Assembly (NCBI GenBank): GCA_028678555.1
Contig: JAJRDF010000096.1
Coordinates: forward strand, 1-11,324
Length of the DNA stretch: 11,324 nt
DNA from: Methanomicrobiales archaeon
Lineage (GTDB): Archaea; Halobacteriota; Methanomicrobia; Methanomicrobiales; JACTUA01
Direction of reading: 5' to 3'
Shown here: in pieces, positions 1 through 6,577 of the stretch
Position numbering within the stretch: position 1 is the stretch's first letter
Layout of the letters: each line of letters starts with the position of its first letter
The notes under the pieces: model-generated
Told to the model about the DNA's origin: nothing
What the model saw: only the letters and a program-made list of their open reading frames with translations
Databases searched by the model: none
Made by a program: the position numbers and the translations under genes

Positions 1-782
1 ACCCGGAGGGGTGGTCTGGTTCGGGCCTTTGCGGCCTCGGCCAGGGCCCGGTCATAGAACCGGGCCACCTCGTGCCGGGCCGTGAAGACCTGCCCCGCCT
101 TCTCGGTGGTGAGGGAGAGCAGCCAGTACTTCTGGGGCGAAAACTCCTCGATCTCCTTCTCCCGGTCCACAATCATGGCAAGGGTTGGGGACTGGACCCT
201 GCCCACGGAGAGGATGTTCTTCCCGCCCCTTTTTGCGGCGAGAGAGATGAACCGGGTCAGGGAGGCGCCCCAGACGAGATCGATCACCTGCCGGGCTTCG
301 CCGGCGGCCGCCAGGGCAAAGTCCAGCTCGGTGGGCGACCTGAACGCAGTCGTGATCTCCTGCGGGGTGATGGCCGAGAAACGGGCCCGGAGGATGGGCA
401 CCGTCTTGTTCACCTGCCGGACCAGGTCAAAGGTCTCCTTGCCGATCAGCTCCCCCTCCGTATCAAAATCGGTGGCTATGATCACGCGGGAGGCCTGTTT
501 TGCCTGCCGCTGGATCGTGCTGATGATCTTCTTCTCGGTGGGGACCTTCGTGGTGGGGGCCTCGATGAGGGACCGGGGTGTCCGCTCCTCGCTGCGCCAG
601 TCGGCGTACCCCTCCACGAAGTCCACCTCCACCACGTGCCCCTTGAGGCCCACCACCGCCGTGTCGCCGAAGGTGTACACGGAGATGGGACCGTCTTTCT
701 TCTGGGCCACCCTTTCCCGCCCGGCCAGGATCTGGGCGATCCGCGCTGCCGACAGGTTCTTCTCTGCAATGATCAGGTTCAT
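1..782 (-). CDS. topA: DNA topoisomerase I (type IA), N-terminal part, truncated by window edge
   Basis: Type IA topoisomerases relax negatively supercoiled DNA by passing one strand through a transient single-strand break. The first 260 residues are visible. The protein opens with the TOPRIM strand MNLIIAEKN (Glu7). The TOPRIM acidic motif ATDFDTEGELIG follows at about residues 103-114, with Asp105, Asp107 and Glu109 as the metal-binding residues. Further on, SVGRVQSPTLAMIVDREKEIEEF is the conserved segment that enters the gate domains (plus-strand positions about 135-203). The catalytic tyrosine and any zinc fingers lie beyond position 1 and cannot be checked. The ATG at 782-780 was chosen because the TOPRIM strand starts there. 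It lies 7 bases after the gatB stop, so the gene is probably the last or a late member of the purB-gatCAB operon. Family assignment is firm. The archaeal topo I subgroup rather than reverse gyrase is inferred from the TOPRIM domain sitting at the extreme N-terminus. Confidence 0.93.
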   Translation of the reverse strand, partial: MNLIIAEKNLSAARIAQILAGRERVAQKKDGPISVYTFGDTAVVGLKGHVVEVDFVEGYADWRSEERTPRSLIEAPTTKVPTEKKIISTIQRQAKQASRVIIATDFDTEGELIGKETFDLVRQVNKTVPILRARFSAITPQEITTAFRSPTELDFALAAAGEARQVIDLVWGASLTRFISLAAKRGGKNILSVGRVQSPTLAMIVDREKEIEEFSPQKYWLLSLTTEKAGQVFTARHEVARFYDRALAEAAKARTRPPLR

Positions 783-789
783 GGGTGCT

Positions 790-2274
790 TCACGTCCCCC
801 CGCGGGCCAGTTCCTCTTTCAGGATCCGGGTCAGTTCCTTCGGGTCCGCCCTCCCCCGGGTCCGCTTCATCACCTGCCCCACCAGGAAGTTCAAGGCCTC
901 CCCCTTTCCGGCACGGTAATCCCGGACGGCATCCCCGCACTCGGCGATGACCTCCCGGACAACCGGGGTGAAGGCGTCACCGGCCGTCTTCCCGAGGGTG
1001 TTCTTCTCCATGATCTGCGCGGGGGTCTCCACCGTCTCCCCGGCCACGCACTGGTCCAGCATCTGCCGGAGCACCTCCACCGCGGCCTTGTCGGTCAGTT
1101 CCCTGCGCTGGAGAAGGTCCAGCAATTCCCGGAAGTGGGCCGGGGGCACTTTCCCGATCTCCATCTCCCGGTAGTTCAGCTCCCCCTGCAGGGTGTCGGC
1201 CACCCAGGTGGCGGCGAGGGGCGGGTTTCCGCAGGGTGCCATCTCCTCGAAGAATTCGGCCAGGCGCAGCTCACCGCAGAGGGTCCGGGCATGATCCGGC
1301 GAGATGCCGTACTGGGCCATGAACCGGTCCCGGCGGGCGGCGGGGAGCTCGGGGAGGACGATCCCCTCCACCCAGCCCCGGACCTGCAGGGGCCGGAGGT
1401 CCGGTTCCGTGAAGTACCGGTAGTCGTGCTCCTGCTCCTTGGACCGAGCGGAAGTGGTGACGCCCCGGGCCTCCACGAAGTGCCGGGTCTCCCGTTCCAC
1501 CTTCTGCCCCCGCCGGATCACGTTCCTCTGCCGGGTCATCTCGTAGGTGAGGGCCTTCTCCACGCCCTTATACGAGGAGATGTTCTTCACCTCCACCCGC
1601 TCGCTCCCCGGTATGGAGATGTTCGCGTCCACCCGGAGGGACCCCTCCCGGTCCCCATCAAAGACGCCCAGGTACTCCAGCGTGGTCCGGAGGCCGTTGA
1701 GCAGCCTCCGGGCCTCCTTGGGGGACCGCAGGTCCGGCTCAGTCACGATCTCGATAAGGGGGATCCCGCTGCGGTTGTAATCCACCAGGGTGTACCGGGG
1801 CCGGTCGGGGGTGCCCATGTGGACGAGACGCCCCGGGTCCTCCTCAAGGTGGATCCGGGTGATGCGGACCCGTTTCTCTCCCTCCTCCCCCTCGATATCC
1901 AGGTACCCGCCCTCGGCCAGCGGCAGGTTGTACATGGTGATCTGGAACCCCTTGGGGAGATCCGGGTAGAAGTAGTTCTTCCGGGCGAACTCGGCCTCTT
2001 CAGCCACCTGGCAGTTCAGGGCCTTCGCCACCCGCAGGGCGTACTCGACAGCCCTGCGGTTCATGGAAGGGAGGGAACCGGGCAGCCCCAGGCAGGTGGG
2101 GCAGACATGGGTGTTGGGGGGATCGTTCCGGTAATCGGTGGAGCAGCCGCAGAAGAGCTTGCTCTCCGTGTTCAGCTGGCAGTGGACCTCCAGGCCAATG
2201 ATCACGGTGTCGCTCTCCGTACCGGAGGCCTTCAGGCCGGCGGCAGGCTGGGCCTGGCCACGGATTGCAGTCAT
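790..2274 (-). CDS. gatB: Aspartyl/glutamyl-tRNA amidotransferase subunit B
   Basis: GatB is the tRNA-binding kinase subunit of GatCAB. It activates the side-chain carboxylate of Asp-tRNA(Asn) or Glu-tRNA(Gln) with ATP so that ammonia from GatA can amidate it. The 494-residue product has the family's IGLEVHCQL motif at about residues 26-34. A zinc site follows with Cys42, Cys44, Cys58 and Cys61 (FCGC...CPTC). Further conserved blocks are DYNRSGIPLIEIVTEPD, the KEQEHDYRYFTEPDL segment and a C-terminal YqeY-like tail (about residues 440-494). The start ATG at 2274 overlaps the gatA TGA as ATGA, and a GGTGA Shine-Dalgarno-like sequence sits 4 bases upstream (plus-strand 2279-2283). This gives about 23 residues before the usual N-terminus. 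Archaea normally make Gln-tRNA with GatDE, so by family knowledge GatCAB here more likely serves Asp-tRNA(Asn) in an organism lacking AsnRS. That is inference. Confidence 0.97.
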   Translation of the reverse strand: MTAIRGQAQPAAGLKASGTESDTVIIGLEVHCQLNTESKLFCGCSTDYRNDPPNTHVCPTCLGLPGSLPSMNRRAVEYALRVAKALNCQVAEEAEFARKNYFYPDLPKGFQITMYNLPLAEGGYLDIEGEEGEKRVRITRIHLEEDPGRLVHMGTPDRPRYTLVDYNRSGIPLIEIVTEPDLRSPKEARRLLNGLRTTLEYLGVFDGDREGSLRVDANISIPGSERVEVKNISSYKGVEKALTYEMTRQRNVIRRGQKVERETRHFVEARGVTTSARSKEQEHDYRYFTEPDLRPLQVRGWVEGIVLPELPAARRDRFMAQYGISPDHARTLCGELRLAEFFEEMAPCGNPPLAATWVADTLQGELNYREMEIGKVPPAHFRELLDLLQRRELTDKAAVEVLRQMLDQCVAGETVETPAQIMEKNTLGKTAGDAFTPVVREVIAECGDAVRDYRAGKGEALNFLVGQVMKRTRGRADPKELTRILKEELARGGT

Positions 2275-3569
2275 GCCTTCACCGCCTGCTCGTACGCGAA
2301 CGCGGCGTTCATCACCTGTTCGTCCTCGAAGGGTCTCCCCGTCAGCTGGAGCCCCACCGGGAGCCCCTCGACGGATCCGCAGGGCACCGATACGGCAGGG
2401 ACCCCTGCCAGGTTCGCGGGCACCGTCAGGATGTCGGCCAGGTACATGGACAGGGGGTCCGACTTTGCGCCGATCTTCCAGGCCACGGTGGGCATCGTCG
2501 GGCCGGCCAGGAGATCCACGTCACGGAAGAGCCGGGCGTAGTCCTCCCGGACGTGCTGCCGTGCCACCTGGGCCTTCCCGTAGTACTTCCCGTAGTAGCC
2601 GGCCGAGAGGGCAAAGGTGCCGATCAGGATCCTGCGCCGCACCTCGGGTCCGAAATGCTGCATCCGCATCTCCTGGAACGCTTCGTGCCACGGCTTCCGG
2701 ATATCCGGGGACGGGCCGTACCGGACCCCGTCAAACCGTGCCAGGTTGGAGGAAGCCTCGCTCGTACAGGTGACATAGTAAGCGGCGAGGGCGTACTCCA
2801 TAGACGGCATGGCACACTCCACGGAGACGGCACCAAGCCCCTCCAGCACGCCGATGGCCTTCCGGACCCGGTCCGTCACGGCAGGGTCCACACCCTTTCC
2901 GAAGAACTCGGCCGGGATGCCGATCCGCATCCCTTTGATATCACCGTTCAGCCGCGGGAGATAGGGTCGATCCTTCATCGTGGAATCCCGGGGATCGTAC
3001 CGGCTGATCACCTCCATGAGCAGCGAACAGTCAGAGACGTTCGCCGCCATGGGACCAATCTGTTCCAGGGAGTTGGCGTAGGCCACGAGGCCATACCGGG
3101 AGACACGGCCGTAGGTGGGTTTCAGGCCCACGATGCCGCAGAAGGCGGCCGGGCACCGGATCGATCCGCCCGTGTCGGAGCCCAGGGCCATCCGGGCCAT
3201 TCCCGACGCCACCGCCGCCGCGCTGCCCCCCGAGGATCCGCCGGTGACCCGCTCCGGGTCCCGGGGATTGCGGGCAGGGCCGAATCCGCTGTTCTCGGTG
3301 GAGGAGCCCATTCCGAACTCGTCCATGTTGGTCTTCCCCGGGATGAGCGCCCCCTCGTTCCGGATCAGGTCCACCACGTGGGCGTCGTAGGGGGGCACGT
3401 AGCCGGAGAGAATCCGGGATCCGCAGGTGGTCTCCACGCCCCGCGTGCTGATGTTGTCCTTCACGGCGACGGTGATACCGGAGAGTCGCCCGGGCCCCCT
3501 CGGGGGTATCTCGGCGAGGGTGATGAAGGCGTTCAGGGGATCGCCGGCTGTCTCACCCCTCGCCATCAC
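2271..3569 (-). CDS. gatA: Aspartyl/glutamyl-tRNA amidotransferase subunit A (amidase)
   Basis: GatA is the glutaminase subunit of GatCAB. It hydrolyses glutamine (or asparagine) and channels the ammonia to GatB. The 432-residue product belongs to the amidase-signature family and retains the Ser-cisSer-Lys triad: Lys37 in AVKDNI, Ser112 in the TGGSSGGSAAAV block and nucleophile Ser136 in GSDTGGSIRCP. The spacing matches that of bacterial GatA. The strongly conserved GIVGLKPTYGRVSRYG follows. Two starts are adjacent: GTG at 3569-3567 and ATG at 3566-3564. The GTG gives a 4-base overlap with the gatC stop and the ATG a 1-base overlap, and no Shine-Dalgarno sequence separates them. The gene lies between gatC and gatB, with both junctions overlapping, so the three subunits are probably translationally coupled. 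Length is slightly below that of typical bacterial GatA (about 480), with no missing motif seen. Confidence 0.97.
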   Translation of the reverse strand: MMARGETAGDPLNAFITLAEIPPRGPGRLSGITVAVKDNISTRGVETTCGSRILSGYVPPYDAHVVDLIRNEGALIPGKTNMDEFGMGSSTENSGFGPARNPRDPERVTGGSSGGSAAAVASGMARMALGSDTGGSIRCPAAFCGIVGLKPTYGRVSRYGLVAYANSLEQIGPMAANVSDCSLLMEVISRYDPRDSTMKDRPYLPRLNGDIKGMRIGIPAEFFGKGVDPAVTDRVRKAIGVLEGLGAVSVECAMPSMEYALAAYYVTCTSEASSNLARFDGVRYGPSPDIRKPWHEAFQEMRMQHFGPEVRRRILIGTFALSAGYYGKYYGKAQVARQHVREDYARLFRDVDLLAGPTMPTVAWKIGAKSDPLSMYLADILTVPANLAGVPAVSVPCGSVEGLPVGLQLTGRPFEDEQVMNAAFAYEQAVKA

Positions 3570-3832
3570 ATCACCCGGGGTGCACGGATATAGCCGTCCT
3601 CGGCTTCGGACAGGGCGAGGACCTCTTCCCGGGGGAGGGACGGGGTCACCTCATCCTCCCGCAGGACGTTTGCTATCCCTGATTTCCATCCCTCGCCGGC
3701 AGGCACACGGTCCAGCACGGCAAAATAGTCCAGGATCGCGTTGAAGTCCCGGGTGAAGGGGGGGAGCTCCCCGGTCCCGATGCCGATATCCGCGAGTGTC
3801 GCGATGTGGAGGACCTCTTCTTCCGAGACCAT
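3566..3832 (-). CDS. gatC: Aspartyl/glutamyl-tRNA amidotransferase subunit C
   Basis: This 88-residue protein is the small stabilising subunit of GatCAB, which wraps around the GatA-GatB interface. Sequence conservation in the family is low. The pattern fits: an N-terminal helix (EEEVLHIATLADIGI), a central helix (FTRDFNAILDYFAVLDRVPA) corresponding to the usual FxxxLxxILxYVxxL motif, then an acidic, proline-containing tail (LREDEVTPSLPREEVL) that ends in a GYIRAPRVM stretch resembling the family's FxVPxVL terminus. The ATG at 3832 lies one base after the stop of the upstream asparagine-synthase-like gene. The downstream gatA start overlaps its TGA. Length, composition and position directly ahead of gatA make the call secure even though the primary sequence is weakly conserved. 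A TATA-like box with an A-rich element lies 40-60 bases upstream, inside the preceding gene. Confidence 0.93.
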   Translation of the reverse strand: MVSEEEVLHIATLADIGIGTGELPPFTRDFNAILDYFAVLDRVPAGEGWKSGIANVLREDEVTPSLPREEVLALSEAEDGYIRAPRVM

Positions 3833-3833
3833 C

Positions 3834-4817
3834 TCATGACCCCGATAACCAGTCTAAGTACCCTTGCACGGACCGTTTATAACCGTTTTCGCGTGCCCGC
3901 CTGCGGAGGTGCCGCCAGATCCCGCTCCCGTACTGCATCGCCTTCTTCCCCCTCCCGGCCACCTCCTCGGGCAGATGGCGGGCGGCGAGGGCCCGGAGGG
4001 GCTGCTTCCCCACCCCTCCGGCGATGAGGTCTTTGGGAGGGATCCTTCCGGCAGCGCGCACCACCCGCGTGTCCAGGTACGGGTATGAGAGGCAGGTCGC
4101 GTGCAGCCGGGCCACCGCCTGGTCCCGGATGGCCTGGGCGTGGAGCGTGGAGAAATCCCGACGGAGGTCCGACGCCAGATCGGTGCTCACCCGGTGCCGG
4201 GCGTAGCCGGCAAAGAGCTCGTCGGCCCCCTGCCCGCAGAGCACGCGGCGGAACCCATCCTCCGCAGCGGCCTGGCAGACGAAGAAGAGGGTGAGGGCGA
4301 TGGAAACATCCAGGGGCGCCTTCTTCCGGATCACGGTGAGAACAGCGAGGAGGGCGCGGTCGGCCTCATCGGGGGTGATCACCACCCGGCGGTGCGGGAG
4401 CCCGAGGGCAGAAGTGACCCGCCCCGCCCATGGGAAGTCCTGGGAATCCTCCATGCCCACGGTCACGCAGGGGAGGCCGGCGAAGGCGGCGAGAAGGGCC
4501 GAGTCCACGCCGCCGGAAAGGGCCACCACTGCCCCATCCCTGCGGAGCGTCACCGATGCCCGGAGGGCGGCCTCCAGGTCCAGGTCGGGCACGTCCGGTA
4601 CGACCCTCCCCCGTTCTCTGCCGCCGCAGGAGATCACGCCGGGAGGGAAGGGGCTCCCCAGCACCCCCAGGGGATCGGTGCAGGTGCAGCCGTCCCACTC
4701 CAGGGTGAACTCGCCGCCGAAACCGAGGGGTGCCTGCGGATCCTCCCGGAGGAGGCCTGCCACCCGTTCTTCGGTGAGAATCTCTCCGCTCCGCTCCACC
4801 CAGCCTACGAGGCGCAT
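3834..4817 (-). CDS. Asparagine synthase-like protein lacking the glutaminase domain
   Basis: The 327-residue product has the synthetase half of asparagine synthetase B. Residues 101-106 (SGGVDS) are the PP-loop that binds ATP pyrophosphate. CGQGADELFAGYARH (194-208) matches the AsnB GEGADExFxGY block. RGKKAMQYGSGIW (289-301) matches the C-terminal lysine-containing segment. The usual Ntn glutaminase domain (about 190 residues, beginning Met-Cys) is absent. In its place are only about 90 residues starting MRLVGWVERSGEILTEE, containing GGEFTLEWDG, which looks like a shrunken relic of that domain without the nucleophilic Cys2. If it makes asparagine it would need free ammonia or a partner. It could instead adenylate another carboxylate. 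It overlaps the purB end by 13 bases and stops one base before gatC, tying it to Asp-tRNA amidation. Family is certain. The exact substrate is not known from sequence. Confidence 0.85.
   Translation of the reverse strand: MRLVGWVERSGEILTEERVAGLLREDPQAPLGFGGEFTLEWDGCTCTDPLGVLGSPFPPGVISCGGRERGRVVPDVPDLDLEAALRASVTLRRDGAVVALSGGVDSALLAAFAGLPCVTVGMEDSQDFPWAGRVTSALGLPHRRVVITPDEADRALLAVLTVIRKKAPLDVSIALTLFFVCQAAAEDGFRRVLCGQGADELFAGYARHRVSTDLASDLRRDFSTLHAQAIRDQAVARLHATCLSYPYLDTRVVRAAGRIPPKDLIAGGVGKQPLRALAARHLPEEVAGRGKKAMQYGSGIWRHLRRRARENGYKRSVQGYLDWLSGS
3875..3894 (-). promoter_or_regulatory. Candidate internal archaeal promoter (BRE + TATA) for gatCAB
   Basis: Read on the minus strand, the sequence GCGAAAACGGTTATAAACGG holds an A-rich, BRE-like GAAAAC two bases before a TTATAAAC TATA-like box centred near 3878. 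It lies in the last codons of the asparagine-synthase-like gene (encoding NGYKR). The gatC ATG is about 45 bases downstream, so a start about 25 bases after the box would give a leader of roughly 20 bases. This is one of the few A/T-rich patches in the block. It is codon-constrained, so it may be coincidence. Confidence 0.4.
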
Positions 4818-6053
4818 AGGGGCGAGAGGCGCGCCACGACACGGTCCACCTGCGCCGGCGCGGTGCCGATGTACCGGTCGGGATCCAGCAGGATCTCGAT
4901 CTCCTTACTGGAGAGAAGGGCAGTGACCTCCCGGTTCCCTCCCAGCACCGATGCAAGGGTCTTCCCGCCTGCGAGGGCCTTCATGGAGGATTCCCGGAGG
5001 ACCTCGTGGGCCTCCTGCCTCCCCATGCCCCGCCGGGTCAGCTCCACCATCACGCTCTCGGCCAGAGGGACCCCTCCCAGGAGCTCGAGGTTCTTCCTTA
5101 CGTTCTTCCGGTGGATGGTGAGCCCTTCCAGGACCCGGGTCATCACCTGCAGGATGTGATCAGTGAGGATGGTTGCCTCGGGGAGGATCACCCGCTCACA
5201 GGATGAGTTGGTGAGGTCGCGTTCGTCCCAGAGGGTGTTGTTCTGGAGGGCGGGCTCGACCGCAGCCCGCACCACCCGGGCCAGGCCGCAGACCTGCTCG
5301 CTCTTGATAGGGTTCCGCTTGTGGGGCATGGTGCTGGACCCCACCTGCTTCTTCCCGAAGGACTCCTCGACCTCTGCGATCTCGGTCCGCTGCAGGGTCC
5401 GGATCTCGATCCCGATCTTGTCCAGGGTTGTCGCGACACCGGCCAGGAACATGATGTACTCAGCGTACCGGTCCCGGGGCACCACCTGGTTTGCGACGTC
5501 CACCGGTGAGATGCCCAGGAAACTCATCATCGTTTCCTGAACCTCCATCCCCTTCTCCCCCAGCGCCGCCTGGGTGCCCACCGCCCCGGTGAGCTTCCCC
5601 ACCGCCACCCGGGGGAGGATCTCGGAGAGACGGTCGATGTGGCGGGCCACCTCGCTGGCCCAGATAGCAAACCGGAGGCCGTAGGTGGTGGGTACCCCGA
5701 TCTGGCCGTGGGTCCGCGCGGCGCAGACCAGGGTCCGGGTCTTCTCCGCCCGGTCCAGGAGCACCCGGAGGAGGGCGCGGAGCTTCTGGTCCAGCAGCAC
5801 CAGCGAGTCCCGGAGCTGGAGGCCGGTGGCCGTGTCCAGCATGTCGTTGGACGTGGCGCCGAAGTGGACCCATCCCCCTATCCGAGGCTGCAGCAATGGC
5901 CTGCGCCGCCTTCCGGGGCACGAGGCCGTGGCGGGCCTCCGCCCGCGCCAGGGCCACCTCGGCGGCGATGATGCACCGGTACCGGTGCTCCTCGGACCAG
6001 ACGGCCCGCATCTCCGGCGTGCCGTAGCGGGACTCGATGGGATGGACAGGCAT
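4805..6053 (-). pseudogene. purB: Adenylosuccinate lyase, interrupted by an internal deletion/frameshift
   Basis: Adenylosuccinate lyase catalyses two fumarate-releasing steps of purine synthesis (SAICAR to AICAR, adenylosuccinate to AMP). The N-terminal piece starts at the ATG at 6053 (MPVHPIESRYGTPEMRAVW) and runs in frame to about 5882, giving 57 codons. Homology then continues one frame over from 5881 (IGGWVHFGATSNDMLDTATG) to the TAG at 4805, giving 358 codons. The superfamily signature GSSTMPHKRNPIKSE is present at 5298-5342, as is RTHGQIGVPTTYG. By comparison with B. subtilis PurB, about 30 residues between the two pieces are missing, including the TRHDVVAF-type block that carries His68. 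The WVH histidine (His89) and the RTHGQ histidine (His141) remain. The unbroken frame extending upstream to 6148 is a chance opening, not the real N-terminus. The gene is either a true pseudogene or carries a sequence or assembly deletion. As written it should not yield a working enzyme. Confidence 0.88.
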
Positions 6054-6073
6054 GATCTTCTCTCGCCGCGGAA

Positions 6074-6084
6074 GGGTAAAAAGG
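6074..6084 (-). promoter_or_regulatory. Candidate TATA-like box for the purB-gatCAB operon
   Basis: On the minus strand the T-rich run CCTTTTTACCC is centred about 25 bases upstream of the purB ATG at 6053. That is the distance expected between an archaeal TATA box and a transcription start, so the transcript would be leaderless or nearly so. No strong Shine-Dalgarno sequence precedes the ATG (only GAGAAG), which fits a leaderless start. The box departs from the TTTATATA consensus, so confidence is low. Confidence 0.3.
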
Positions 6085-6158
6085 AGATCGGAATGGAAGG
6101 GTGAACTTGCCAAAATCCTGTCGCGGGATGGTCCGCATGACGAGACAAGGACGGAATG

Positions 6159-6206
6159 GCCTATCCTGACGGGGTAGGTTTGGGAGGGGGCCGAAGCCTC
6201 CTCCCA
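6159..6206 (+). repeat. Intergenic hairpin repeat, copy A
   Basis: The copy starts GGCCTATCCTGACGGGG and ends in an 11-bp stem (GGGAGGGGGC, loop CGAA, GCCTCCTCCC at 6182-6205, plus a closing T-A pair; one G-T wobble). Read on the minus strand the loop is C(TTCG)G, a very stable tetraloop in RNA. The order TATCCTSA, then GGGGT, then the GGGAGGGGGC stem matches copies B and C, which lie in the opposite orientation. Confidence 0.55.
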
Positions 6207-6250
6207 TCACCCCACCTTGTGGGGGTATCCGGGATATCCTGGACGCTCTC

Positions 6251-6300
6251 GGAGGCTGCCGCCCCCTGCCGCTTCGGCACCCCCATCATGAGGATAGCCT
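6251..6300 (-). repeat. Intergenic hairpin repeat, copy B
   Basis: On the minus strand it reads AGGCTATCCTCATGATGGGG followed by GTGCCGAAGCGGCAGG and GGGCGGCAGCCTCC. It shares TATCCTCATG and the G-rich stem arm with copy C, and the GCCGAAGC loop region with copy A. The stem is less perfect than in A or C, suggesting a decayed copy. Confidence 0.5.
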
Positions 6301-6452
6301 GAGCCGTGGTTTTCCTGAGGGAGATGACGTGGAGCACCATGCTCACGCAGGGGTGGGACGCCCACGAGGCGGGGGGGGATGGCAGTCACCTGCAGGAGCA
6401 TCCCACGAGAACGTCTCCTGTGATGTAAGTCGATTGTTCCATCGATTCTCAG

Positions 6453-6503
6453 CGGGAGGGGGCGCTGCCCCCTCCCGGTCCCACCCCCATGAGGATGGCT
6501 GCT
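6453..6503 (-). repeat. Intergenic hairpin repeat, copy C
   Basis: On the minus strand it starts with AGCCATCCTCATGGGGGTGG, then GACCG, and ends in a perfect 11-bp stem: CGGGAGGGGGC, loop GCT, GCCCCCTCCCG on the plus strand at 6453-6477. The single-stranded part aligns with copies A and B. It lies between divergent genes, where a transcription terminator for either neighbour is not expected, so a terminator role is unlikely unless it acts on an unseen RNA. Confidence 0.6.
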
Positions 6504-6540
6504 CCAAGCCGGTGTTCTCCCCTCATTCTGGATTGACTTA

Positions 6541-6553
6541 CTTACTATCATCC
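6541..6553 (+). promoter_or_regulatory. Weak candidate promoter element for the helicase-ogt unit
   Basis: The A/T-rich stretch CTTACTATCATCC lies about 30 bases before the helicase ATG at 6578, the spacing expected for a leaderless archaeal transcript. It is only loosely TATA-like. No Shine-Dalgarno sequence precedes either the ATG at 6578 or the one at 6599. Confidence 0.22.
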
Positions 6554-6577
6554 GCGTGATGCAAGCCTACAAAACCG

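Larger units (their letters stand above)
6054..6577. other. Divergent intergenic region, hairpin- and repeat-rich, no convincing gene
   Basis: This 524-base gap separates purB (minus) from the helicase (plus) and must hold both promoters. The open frames in it (minus 6161-6346 and 6207-6551, plus 6329-6559) lack recognisable domains and run through palindromes. Besides the repeat copies listed separately, it contains CCCCAC-CTT-GTGGGG (6210-6224), TGCCG-CTT-CGGCA (6267-6279), GAGCA-CCA-TGCTC (6332-6344), GTGGG-ACG-CCCAC near 6352 and a run of eight G at 6371-6378. The last 40 bases are the A/T-richest part and probably contain the helicase promoter. Confidence 0.75.

Noticed and set aside
82..2541. 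Long plus-strand open frame (819 codons) opposite topA and gatB
   Set aside because: It lies antisense to genes with clear conserved motifs, has a low-complexity Gly/Pro/Arg-rich translation, and shows no domain. Long antisense frames are expected in GC-rich coding DNA.
2265..3593. Plus-strand open frame (442 codons) mirroring gatA
   Set aside because: It is an antisense shadow of gatA with the same extent and no recognisable protein motif.
6054..6148. In-frame N-terminal extension of the C-terminal purB frame up to 6148
   Set aside because: The translation upstream of IGGWVHFG in this frame is Arg/Pro-rich and unlike PurB. The real N-terminus is in the other frame starting at 6053.
6453..6477. 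Transcription terminator at the perfect 11-bp hairpin
   Set aside because: It lies between divergent genes where neither transcript ends, and no T-run follows on either strand.
6159..6503. CRISPR array
   Set aside because: The three similar units differ in sequence, orientation and spacing, with no regular spacers and no cas genes nearby.
6161..6551. Two minus-strand open frames in the intergenic region
   Set aside because: They run through repeat copies and palindromes, have no Shine-Dalgarno sequence or promoter, and resemble no known family. They are probably chance frames.
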